Source: Eutreptiella sp. 'Long Island Sound 2002' (taxonomy: Eukaryota; Euglenozoa; Euglenophyceae; Eutreptiales; Eutreptiaceae). From it: a stretch of 64,000 nucleotides of DNA. The translations under genes and the position numbers were made by a program. The stretch is from positions 127,355,708-127,419,707 of the forward strand of contig OZ038381.1 of the NCBI GenBank assembly GCA_964036045.1, read 5' to 3'. Shown here piece after piece: positions 9,101 to 17,880 of the stretch. Below the pieces are notes generated by a model. It was not told the DNA's origin, searched no databases, and saw nothing but the letters and a program-made list of their open reading frames with translations. Each line of letters begins with the position of its first letter. Within the stretch, counting starts at the first letter, position 1.

Positions 9101-11555
9101 GGTGGTGCCGTATATTACCCAAGCGTACACACAGATACTTGACGAAGTTCTTGACGTCCACCCCAATGTCTCGAAAGCACCTCGCCCACTCCGTTCCCCC
9201 ACAGTTGCGAACTATCGCCGCCGCTTTGTTCACGTTGACCTTCAGCCCAGAAAGCTGTCCAAAGCAGGACACCACTTTCCATACCTTCCCCAGCAGTTGC
9301 GGGTTGGCCTGTCCGTCCAAGAAGATGATGAGGTCATCCGCATACATCATGATAGTTAGTCCTCGATCCAGGTCTGCAGCGGGAAAATCACAAAGGACGC
9401 CACCAGGGAGAATGGTGCCGGGGAGAGTGGCTCTCCCTGGCGAGTGCCCGCACGCGGATGGTGGTAGACCCCTGGGACGTATCCCTTACCAACTGAGTAC
9501 AGAAACGGTGCACGTAAAAGATGCAGTATCCGTCGGATGTACAGGAACGGTATGCACATTAGACCCAAAGCCGCCGCCACCATCTCGTGAGACATCGTGG
9601 AGAACACATTTTTGAAGTCCATTGACAACGCCGCTCCTTCACGTAAGCCATCCCACAGAGCCCGTGAGCCATAGACATGCTGGAGGATACTTCTGTGACG
9701 AAGGAAGCCCGTTTGCTGTGACGGGATGCAGTGGAGAAGTACATCCTCCAACTGGATCAGGAGAATGTTGGTGAGCCACTTCTGTCGAGTCGTTTGCAGT
9801 GCGATTGGTCGGAGAGAGTCTGGCGCTTGCATTGCTTTTGTCGTGGGGATCATTGTCACCACTCCCGAAGTCCATGTCTCCGGCATTGTACCCGCGTCGA
9901 GGAAGCTTTTTAGTGACTCATACATTTGCGGTTCGAAAATTTCTGAGAACCTCTTGAAGAATTTTGTTGAGAAGCCGTCTAGTCCAAGCGAGCTGTTGCT
10001 GTTCAACCAATTGAGACCTTCATGTACTATGTCCAGGGAAAGCTGCTTGAATAGGAGTCGACCTGCCTTGCGCAGCCGCTGTTCCACTCCGAACGCCTTC
10101 AGGTAGGCCACACATTCTTCCCCCGTGGCTCCCGTTGGGGTGGACACTCGGTTCCAATGTTCCACCAGCTCTTTGGCCACCTTTGGCCACCGCCTTTGCT
10201 CCGCATACTGCTGTGCCTGTCCAGGACACCAGCTGCTGGAGTTTCTTTCGTTCCTGCAGCTCCCGCATCTGCCGGTGTAATTCATTCCTTCCCGTTTTCA
10301 GGTCCCCTGATGTTTCCCGTGACGTGATCACCCCCTTGAGCTTGGAGAGCGTTTCCATGCCCGTTCTGTCACGCTGCGCTTTTTCATATACCCCGACCAG
10401 GAGGGTGTAGGCCGTTGCCGCTTGTGTTGCTGCAATTCCCAGTGATGAAGAAAACAGATAGATCGCCGGTGTGACGGAGTCCCTTGTGGAGACACGTAGG
10501 AGCCGTAGAGCTTGAAGTTCAACTGACTGCTTTTTGTTTTTGTGTTCCCTTTGGTAATTGACCGCCTTCGTTTGCATGCAGCCCAGTGCATCTTCCCACC
10601 ATTGATCTTCCGTCGAGGTGATAGACTTGAGAGAGGTCTCCAATTCTTCCATTGCCTCGCAATCTTGGAGGATTGTCTCTGGGCAGTAGAATCTGGGAAT
10701 CGTGCACTTCCGTTTCGAAGGACGGGGGTGTGTATTCAGCCAGGATCGCCTTGTGGTTTGAGTTGGCAGCAAACATGGGGTACACGCTAGTCGCCAAGCT
10801 CAACAATTCGGACGTCGTGTGTATGCGGTTAATACGGCGTAATCTCTGTGGATCGAGCCGCTCTCCTTCCCGAGGGTAGCCGTACGTGAAGCCCGTTGGA
10901 CACGATGACTCTTGTCCTTGATATCCGTCAGAGTTGGACAATGGATGTCCACCCAGACGTCTTGCAGACCCGCTTTCGCCAAGGTTGCAACCTCCTTTTC
11001 TCGGGCACGTAAAGACGTGTCATGATCAAACTCTGGGGGCGCAAAGGCGTCCCTATGTTTCACTACTAGACTATTGTGATCAGCACATAAAATGAGGTTC
11101 GGTCCATGCAACTCCTTGGCGATGTCTTTCCATTGCAGCTGTCGTCGTGTGTGCTTGTGATGGAAATGGACCACCACCAAAGTGATCTCTAGTGGACCAC
11201 TCCACAGTGAGGCTTTCAACGCCCTGGGAGACAAGAACTTCATTGATTGTAATGTCCACTTGGATGTTTTCCACGCCAGTGCCACTCCTCCCCGTCCTTC
11301 TTCATGGAGTGGTCCGTCCAAGCCATACCCGTACTTTGATAGGCACCGCGTGCCCGCATGACGATCCTCCGCCGTGACGAAGTGGGGCTCTTGGATGGCG
11401 AAGAAATCCGCCTCCAGGGACCGAAGTAGTGACCCTAGGGCCACTATTCAAGTTTGTTTACGCTTTCTCATGGTTATTTTTGTTTGAAATCCGTTGATAT
11501 TTTGGGACAAAACTCTGAGCGTGCTGCTCAGAGGGATGCTTGATGCAGACGTCAT
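6182..11555 (-). pseudogene. LINE-A ORF2 polyprotein, copy 1 (broken)
   Basis: The ATG at 11555 opens ORF2. Soon after it comes the endonuclease start LSQNINGF, then an in-frame TGA, then the AP-endonuclease motifs FFAIQEPH, GRGGVALAW, VVVHFHH and CADHNSLV. The RT follows (about 10285-8970) with SLRPIALQ, ALSMDFKNVFSTM, AGTRQGEPLSP and the catalytic MMYADDLIIF near 9340. A CCHC-like zinc finger (CPICSQKETVKHAMVEC) lies near 8075. RNase H (7010-6560) has YTDGSS, NNGAELWAA, TNSQYL and HVNVQGNEVANGLA; the first D of TNSQ is replaced by N relative to TDSQ in the other copies. Lesions: a 1-nt deletion just before YADD, a frameshift at a G run near 8555, and a MITE at 7188-7703. The C-terminal tail is Ser/acidic then basic (RQRKRRKLRK). 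The protein would copy its own RNA at a nicked target. Confidence 0.88.
7188..7703. mobile_element. CAGGG-ended foldback MITE
   Basis: A 516-bp insertion in LINE-A ORF2, absent from copies 2 and 3 at the equivalent site. Its ends are perfect 18-bp terminal inverted repeats, CAGGGCTCAGAAGTACCC. Flanking duplications are CACTTA and CATTTA, so about 6 bp. The interior is a GGGGAAAATGGGG-rich left half facing a CCCCATTTTCCCC-rich right half, so the whole element can fold back. It encodes nothing convincing. CAGGG ends recall hAT elements, but hAT duplications are 8 bp, so the superfamily is open. Confidence 0.85.
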
Positions 11556-12203
11556 CTTGCTACTCCATTGGACGACGAAGCCTCATCCTCCTTCAAGTCC
11601 CGCTTGCGTTTGAGGGAGCTGATGACCTCGTCGACTTGGTCGTCCAACACCATGGCCTTGGCCATTTCACCCGCCGTGATTAAGCCTTGCTTGCGTGTCT
11701 TGGCGTCATCTGTGTTCCTGGGCCGGTCCGTGATACGCTTTTTGCGTGCCTCATGGTCCGCCTCGGAGATCACAAACATTGGAGGCATTCCGGAATCCGA
11801 CAAGTAGACTTTCCCAATTAGCTGTGACACACTTTCTCCGGTCAGCCGCCATGTGCCGGTGCAAATCTCCCCAACACTCCACCCGACAAGGTCCGCATGT
11901 ACCGGCATTGTACCGAAGAAGCAAGGGACTGAGTCATATCTGAGAGATACAACCAAGATGCCACATCTAAGATGTACACTGTGCCCATGCAAGCGCAATC
12001 GCCATTGAAAATCCATGTGTTGGGCCCAAGTAAGCTACTGCGGGGTCTCACAGAACCTGGGCACTCGCTGTTGAAGACAAGGTATCGTGAACTGGTGGCG
12101 GCCATCGGGGCTGTCTTCAAGGACCTGAAGACAGGACAGTTCCTCGACAGAGACATCATCTCCAAGCCCACTGTCCCCTCGACGTGGAAGAAGGAACTGG
12201 TAA
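11552..12203 (-). pseudogene. LINE-A ORF1, C-terminal part
   Basis: The frame ends with a Lys/Arg and acidic tail (SSLKRKRDLKEDEASSSNG) at TGA 11552-11554, which overlaps the ORF2 ATG as ATGA. Upstream it reads through FFGTMPVHADLVGWSVGE and WRLTGESVSQLIGKVYLSD. Continuity to 12203 requires one frameshift near 11935. No zinc knuckle is visible in this part. ORF1 proteins of LINEs usually bind element RNA; position immediately before the endonuclease ORF is the main reason for this call. The N-terminus is lost where an inverted LINE-A fragment joins. Confidence 0.65.
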
Positions 12204-12576
12204 CAGTACAGCAAAGCACTTGTTGAAGCGTCAAGTAGAATAGTCTGATGGTGAAACGTTGAGACGCCTTTGTGCCCCCGGAGTTCGGATATGACACGTC
12301 TTCACGTGCCAGAGAGCAAGAGCAAGACAGGTGCAACAAGAGCAAGACCCGGAGGGCAAGGGTTAGAGACTAACCGGCACTGTGGGAGGGTGGTGGGTGC
12401 GAGCTGACCTCAATGTACAGATGGCCAAGGCTAAAGCACAGTCAGCAGCCACCTGGAGTGGTTCAGAACTGGTTTGCGCTGCAGTGCAGCAAGGAAAAAA
12501 CACTGAACTATGTGGTTATGACCATGCACTTGTGACACGGGAGCGTATGCGAGCCAAGTATCCGTTGCCTCATGGC
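12204..12576 (+). mobile_element. LINE-A 3' fragment, plus strand
   Basis: Reverse complement of the 4330-4690 tail of copy 1, ending in the family terminus CCTCATGG. It lies head-on against copy 1, forming an inverted pair. It is a 5'-truncated insertion of about 370 bp. A C-rich stretch follows directly. Confidence 0.85.
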
Positions 12577-12636
12577 CCCGACCCTTGCCTTGACCCCCCC
12601 CCCCGACCCCCGGCAGGACCCCCCCCCCAAAAAAAC

Positions 12637-12687
<51 letters not shown>

Positions 12688-12801
12688 AGTTTTGACACTT
12701 TTTGAGTGTCTATTTTTTTCGGTGTCTTTTTGTCCATGCTTGCCCGGGCCGCTGGGCCTTGACAACTTGCCACCGACGTCACCTCCCTGTCCCCTGACCG
12801 C
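12577..12801. repeat. C-rich stretch with a 48-base poly(C) tract
   Basis: C runs separated by short interruptions culminate in 48 uninterrupted C residues at 12640-12687, the longest homopolymer in the window. It directly follows a plus-strand LINE-A 3' end. The remaining ~110 bp up to the next ORF are unremarkable. Confidence 0.9.
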
Positions 12802-13734
12802 ATGAGTGTCCGGGACACCCAAGCCCGTTTGGCCACACGAGGCGATGAGGTCATCGTCCTTGCCGACGCCGGCCGATTGGCGTGTTTGGCACCCATCGAT
12901 GACGCACATTACATCATCCTGGACGAAGTGGTGCTAAAGAGTGGAGTTACAGAGGCTGCCTCCCTGCTGTTCGACCTCTTCAAGGACTGCGACTCGTCCG
13001 AAAAACTAGCTGCCGTCCCTTACGGCAGTCGCCCCAACGTTGTACTCGTTGGGGAAATGACTGAGTATGAAAAAATTCAAAATGCAATTGAGAGGCTGCT
13101 TACTGATCTGCCCATGCTGGGCTGCTTTGTTGCCATCCTGCTTGAACCTGTCAGCGATGATGATGACAAGCCATCGTTTCTCAATCGGGCACTCGCCCAC
13201 AATTCCAACTTGCCTTTCGGCTGCGACAAGCTGCAAATGGCAGACAGGTCTCTCCTGCACATACGCACACATGGTCGATTTGATGTCTGGATTGCGAGCA
13301 GCACAAGGGACTCCAGGAACGTGTCGCCGCCCCCAACGTACAAGCTCCTGCGACTTATGACACCTGGGGCAGAGGTTGACAAAGTGGTGTTCCATGAGCC
13401 CGATGTGCGGGACAATTGGTACACCATCCAGGTCCACAATGACCTGATCAATGGGCTTTTGGCGTCTATCGGCCTGAACTCTGATGAAGTCCATCTTCTT
13501 CCGGGAACAGACCCACGGAACTCAAAGTTGTTTTTCACGGAGTTGAATGAGGAACAAGTGAATACCGTGGTTTCACAATTTGGATCCAAGCCAAGGTTCA
13601 AGATCCAGCCAGTGGAATGGTATCGTGGGGCCAACTTGACAAACATGTCTGCTGTCTATGAGGTCTGGATAAATAAGACACACAAGGAAACATGGTCACC
13701 CATGCTGTATGCCTCAGTTCGCACAACATTCTAG
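12802..13734 (+). CDS. Hypothetical 310-residue protein
   Basis: An uninterrupted frame of 310 codons with natural-looking composition (acidic, evenly mixed hydrophobics) in a region where most long frames are repeat artefacts. The frame stays open upstream of the chosen ATG for about 13 codons to a TGA, so the N-terminus is uncertain. I recognise no domain. Phrases such as DDAHYIILDEVVL, EVDKVVFHEPDVRDNWYTI and FKIQPVEWYRGANL look like a folded protein rather than low complexity. Twenty-three bases after the stop a minus-strand LINE-A tail begins, so the 3' side may be truncated by insertion. It could be the ORF1 of another mobile element or an intronless host gene; nothing visible decides. 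Confidence 0.55.
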   Translation: MSVRDTQARLATRGDEVIVLADAGRLACLAPIDDAHYIILDEVVLKSGVTEAASLLFDLFKDCDSSEKLAAVPYGSRPNVVLVGEMTEYEKIQNAIERLLTDLPMLGCFVAILLEPVSDDDDKPSFLNRALAHNSNLPFGCDKLQMADRSLLHIRTHGRFDVWIASSTRDSRNVSPPPTYKLLRLMTPGAEVDKVVFHEPDVRDNWYTIQVHNDLINGLLASIGLNSDEVHLLPGTDPRNSKLFFTELNEEQVNTVVSQFGSKPRFKIQPVEWYRGANLTNMSAVYEVWINKTHKETWSPMLYASVRTTF

Positions 13735-13757
13735 ACGATCCCGGGCGTCTTGTGCTT

Positions 13758-14867
13758 ACATGTTCAGTACCACTGCATGTGTGCGCTGCCCGCCCACATA
13801 CCCCAGTCAGCTCGCACCCACCACCCTCCCGTGGGCCGCACTCTCGCTGCCCCTGTCGTGCTCAGGCTTTGTGACACGCAATGACGTGTCATTCCCGTGC
13901 TCTGGGGGCGCAAAGGCGTCCCGATGTTTCATTACCACACTTTTCAGCTCTATGCTTCAATGGCTGCCCACACACCCTGGTCACCTCGAACCCCCCACCC
14001 TCCCACAGTGCCGGTTAGTCCCCGATTCTTGCTCTGTGGGTCTCTCTCCCCCTCTCTCCCTTTGTCTCTCCCCTGCCCTCTCATTCTCTCTCCTTCTCTC
14101 TGGCCCTCCTCCCACTGCGCCCCACTGTCTCTCTCTTTCGCATAAAGGGGTTTTTTTTTTTACTTCCGGCGCCACATAAGTTCGAAGTTCAAAGTCTCGC
14201 TATGAACAAAGGAGAGGCACTCATAGGCAGGTTGCCTAGCATCAGTCTAGCCGCAGTAACTATAACCACGGCCTTCGTGGAGGCTTTCGCATAAAGGGGT
14301 TTTCGGGATGTTCGGTGGGTCTCTATCCCCCCCGGGGTTCGAACCCTTCTCCATAGGCCGAAAGAGGTGCGGTATAGGCACTGAGCTACGACGAGTTGGT
14401 TTCTGCATTATTGTTCCGACCTGTCCTACTCCCCCCTGCATGTCATCCCCTGTCAGGCATATCGCCGTTCGCATGGGGGTGTGCTCAGCAGCGTGTAGAG
14501 GAACCGCACAGCGTCTCCCGATACCGGGTCCGCCTGCCTGAAGAGCGTTCTGTGGAACAGCCTTAAGCGGTCAGCTCGGCCCACCAGCCACACATGCATG
14601 TAGTCTCTGAAGACTCAGGCCATGACTAACATGCAGGTCCAGTGGCGGCCCAAAAGTGCAGGCAAGTGGCACCCGTTCCAGTGGGAGGCGATCCTCCACT
14701 GTCCGACAGCTAGGGGACACAGAGCGGTGCCCTCCTCTGTGAGCAGAAATGGGTCCAGTTGATTTGGACCATCACCGAGTTGAGTTCTTGGTTGCTCATG
14801 AGCAATGGCTCTCCATGATTGTCCACAATTTCACAGTGCATCCTGGTGCTGTGTGGTTGGTCCAGTC
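13758..14867 (-). mobile_element. LINE-A 3' fragment with internal inversion
   Basis: Contains the LINE-A 3' UTR modules (13758-14300), the tRNA-like segment, and the end of ORF3, in the same order as copies 1 and 3. The piece at 14607-14748 is in the opposite orientation: it reads CAGGTCCAGTGGCGGCCCAA on the plus strand, where copies 1 and 3 have the reverse complement. The extreme 3' tip is missing at this end. A short unrelated patch (14166-14280) interrupts the UTR. Confidence 0.8.
14327..14394 (-). ncRNA. tRNA-like segment in LINE-A tail
   Basis: Second copy of the tRNA-like segment, with box A TAGCTCAGTGCCTA and box B GGTTCGAACCCC on the minus strand. Stem pairing is again incomplete. 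It is part of the LINE-A fragment rather than an independent gene. Confidence 0.55.
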
Positions 14868-14893
14868 CAGGGTTTCGCTTACCCACCCTGGGG

Positions 14894-15031
14894 CCATGAG
14901 GCAACGGAAACTGGGCTCGCATACGCCCCCGTGTCACAGGCGCATGGTCATAACCACATTGTTCAGTGTCTTGCTTGCCGCACTGCAGCGTAGACCAGTT
15001 CTGTACCACACCAGGTGGCTGCTGGCTGTGC
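14894..15031 (-). mobile_element. 138-bp LINE-A tail with target duplication
   Basis: Starts with the family terminus CCATGAGGCAACGG and runs 138 bp before the element ends. It is flanked by ACCCACCCTGGGG on the left (14881-14893) and ACCCACCCTTGGGG on the right (15032-15045), an evident target-site duplication ending in a G run. A 5'-truncated insertion of the extreme 3' end. Confidence 0.8.
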
Positions 15032-15045
15032 ACCCACCCTTGGGG

Positions 15046-15290
15046 GGGGGGGGGGGTTAATTCAGGGACCCACCCACCCAGAATATTGGCATACCCACAG
15101 ACCGACAAATGTCCCACCCACCCACCCACCCACCCACGTACCCAACTGAGACAAAGCATCCTAGCCCCTTTATGGGCATGGGGCACACACAACAACTGTG
15201 GGGTTCTAGCGTTGCCCCCTCCGCATTTGACGCAAATGACAGTGCATCCTAGCCCCTTTATAGGCGTGGGGCATCTCAACGTGATATGCA
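15046..15290. repeat. G tract and short direct repeats
   Basis: A G tract ends at 15057. A CCCA-rich microsatellite follows at 15115-15137. The ~33-bp phrase GCATCCTAGCCCCTTTAT occurs twice, starting near 15157 and 15244, each time followed by GGGC/GGCG and TGGGGCA. These may be part of the flank of the neighbouring piggyBac-type element. No gene is seen. Confidence 0.55.
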
Positions 15291-15335
15291 ATGCCATGTA
15301 AATACACCATAATCCTTTGGCTACAGAGCCGCCAT

Positions 15336-17299
15336 TCACGACCAGAGCCACGGAAAATGTCCTGCATGTCCCCGGCAAACAAACCTAAATGTTCTAGGAC
15401 GCGTAGGACGTACATGACGCGCACGACGTTGGGGGCCAAATGCGGTTGGCTCCGGGGACATGTTGAGAGCCACCAATCCAGGACACGCAGGACGCGCCCG
15501 ACAATGATGTGCAGATGCACCATGGTGTTCTTGTGTGTGTGTGTGTGTGTGTGTATGGGGGGGGTGGGTGGGTGCATGGGGCCGCGTCCTCACAGTTGGG
15601 TATCCAGCCTACGCGGTTGTCCCACCAGGGTTCACACTGGTCCCATGGGGGGGATAGCAGAGGTTCCGCCCGCACGTCCGTCTCCTCATAGCCCATGACC
15701 TGCTCCACATCATGGGCGGGCCCAAAGCACATGATGTGCATGGCCGTGCCACATGCCGCGCACGCCCAATGCGTTCGGCCTTCACCACAATAGGTGCAGA
15801 GCTTCCGCTGCGTGTGCCGGACCGGTGCGTGTACCACGCTTTCCGGGCAGGCCGCGGGCTCCTCGGGCTGCGCAAAGTACCGCCGCTTGAGGATGTCCCA
15901 CTGGAACTCCCACATGGTGGTCTTCTCGTCCACCAACCCCAACGCCTTGCATGTTGCAAAGGCATTCCCGGCCGCGTACCGCAACATGAAGGCACGCACG
16001 GCGGTGCTCCATGTCATTTGGCGCCCCATTTGGCACATTTGCAGCGCCATTTGGTTTGCCCCGTCCACGGCACGGGATACCTCGCGGTACTTGGCCACCA
16101 CGGCGAGGAGATTGTTGCCCCTCCGATCCCGTGCGGGATCGTCGACCCCGTACCAACAATTGGTAAGGAAGGGGACGATTTTCGGGGGCTTGTGCCCAAC
16201 CTTCGGGTTCTTGTAGATGCACAGCTCGTAGGTGCCGTCCACAATTGCCCGTGCGCAATCGCCCTCTTGGATCGACTGCTTGGCCTTTGTTAGGCCGGCA
16301 TACCGCTTGTCGTTCTTGATGAGCATCAAGTAAGGGGTCCCACGGGCCGAGAGGTCTTGTGCCATGGCATGGCTTCCGAAGAAGCTATCGGCCACGAACA
16401 CGGTCCCAGGTGGAATGAGTCATGACCAAAGCCCCACGATGCGCTTGGCATCGAAGTTCCCCGCACACGACCCAAACCGCCGGACTCTCCCCCGACGGCC
16501 GGTGTAGAGGTAGACGTCCACAACGTACCCCCCCCGTGTTGTCGGCAAGGACGTATAACTTTATACCGGTGGCATGGGGCTTGCGGGCAATGTATTGCCG
16601 TAGCCCCATTCACCGGCCACCGGTGTGGGGGACAATGGCCTCATCCCCACACACCGCCCCACCGATATCCCACGCTGCACTCCACACGGAGTTGCACTCC
16701 TCAAGGAGGTCGGTAACATTAGTGCGTAGAAGGTTTTGTAACCGGTAGTACATAGACCGGGGTAAGAGGGAAGCCATGTACTTGTTGTACGCTAGATGCT
16801 CTTTATCCCAAATGCCGTCCACTTGTACCGGCCGGACCATGCCGAGGCAAATCAGGAACGAATTGTACCTACAAATGGTTAAGACACACGCGTGGGAACA
16901 CGGTGCCAAGATGAGGAACGACAAACGAGGCCACCCTGCAGAGCGCGCACGACGTTCGAAGCCGCAGCACATGACGCGCACGACGTACTTGTCCACCCAA
17001 GGAATGAGTTCCTGTTGGTCTTCTGCAACGAAGATGGCGCACTGCAGCCCGGTGATTGGCATCAGCATGTAGTCCCAAACCTCATCGATGTTGAATCCAT
17101 TCAGTCCTGAGACCCCGTCTCGTATGGGCTGCGGCACATCACTTTTGCACTGGGAACGTGGGAGCAGCCCCTCCAAAAGACGGTCCAATGAGGGCGTGTG
17201 TGAGCTGTTAACAAAGGATGCATGTGTTCTGCATGTTGTGCGCGTTGTCCCCAGACCCAAGGGGAAGCTGCCCCAGCTACGAAGGCCTCGCGAGACCAA
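15336..17299 (-). pseudogene. piggyBac-type transposase gene (degenerate, intron-containing)
   Basis: The minus-strand frames carry the three-aspartate layout of piggyBac (DDE_Tnp_1_7) transposases in order: GDEAIVPHTGGR near 16630, GIKLYVLADNTGG near 16545, FVADSFFGS near 16385, and VVAKYREVSRAVDGANQ near 16080. A C-terminal Cys/His-rich finger (CTYCGEGRTHWACAACG with MHIMCFGPAHD) lies near 15740, as is usual for the family. A frameshift at the C run near 16535 separates the first and second aspartate blocks. At 16936-16988 a 53-bp GTACGT...CTGCAG segment behaves as an intron and joins IPWVDK to VASFVVPHLG. A second intron-like block at 15394-15502 ends the visible frame. No terminal repeats or TTAA pair could be fixed. 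Confidence 0.8.
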
Positions 17300-17880
17300 T
17301 CACAAGTCCACGCGTCCAGGACTGACTCACGGAGTGCTGGGTTCCCTTACCTCCTTACCTCCCTTTAACTTTCCTTCTCTCCTTCCATTCCTCCTCCCCC
17401 CGCTGCCGCTGCCGCCCGCCGTCCCCCTCTTGGGCCCGCTGCCCCAACGCCGGCCACCCCGCCACAACATGCACCGCTTCCGAGGTAACCACCGCACCAC
17501 TCAGCCCCACCCCTCCCGCGAGGGCCGGCCTTCCTCGCTGGGGGGATGCTCACAACAGGGGGTTGTGGATGGTGGAGATGGATTGTTGTGCGGCCTGGGC
17601 CCCCAACCAGGCAGGCCCTCACAGCGCGGCAGCCACCCGCTCCACAATGCACACTGCAGCGGGTACCAGCATACCGCTGGTGTGCGCTGCCCACTGCCCA
17701 CTGCCCACTGTCCACTGTCCCCCTTCTGTTTCCTCCCCCTCCACGCTGTCCCTGGGCTGGTCCCTGGTCCGCACTGACGCTGGGCAGTTCTGAACGCTGT
17801 CTCTGAACTTGTCCCCGGGGACGATGCGCGTGTTGGCCGTGTTCTGCACGTCCTCGCACTCCCATTCCTTGTCAACGAAA
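17300..17880. other. GC-rich spacer with CCCACTG minisatellite
   Basis: Pyrimidine-rich DNA (CCTCCTCCCC near 17390) and a short CCCACTG / CCCACTGT tandem repeat at 17690-17730. Frames on the minus strand are Gly/Ala/Arg-rich and lack recognisable domains. A minus-strand frame containing DDFVDKEWECEDVQN at 17805-17890 may be an alternative last exon of the neighbouring gene. Confidence 0.45.

Larger units (their letters stand above)
4330..12203 (-). mobile_element. LINE-A copy 1 (non-LTR retrotransposon, nearly complete)
   Basis: A minus-strand element reading, 5' to 3', ORF1 (C-terminal part), ORF2 with endonuclease, RT, zinc finger and RNase H, then ORF3, a tRNA-like segment, a CT microsatellite and a structured 3' UTR. 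The 3' end is the family tail whose plus-strand start is CCATGAGGCAA. There is no poly(A). The 5' limit is unclear because an inverted LINE-A 3' fragment begins at 12204. The AP endonuclease plus RNase H domain order is typical of the I/R1-like groups of LINEs. A MITE splits the RNase H region, and several nonsense and frameshift lesions are present, so this copy is not autonomous. Confidence 0.9.

Noticed and set aside
15056-17368. TTAA target sites and terminal repeats for the piggyBac-type gene
   Set aside because: TTAA occurs near 15056 and 17365, but the adjacent bases do not form matching inverted repeats.
17365-17865. 166-codon Gly/Ala/Arg-rich frame on the minus strand
   Set aside because: Composition follows local GC skew, overlaps other open frames, and shows no domain.
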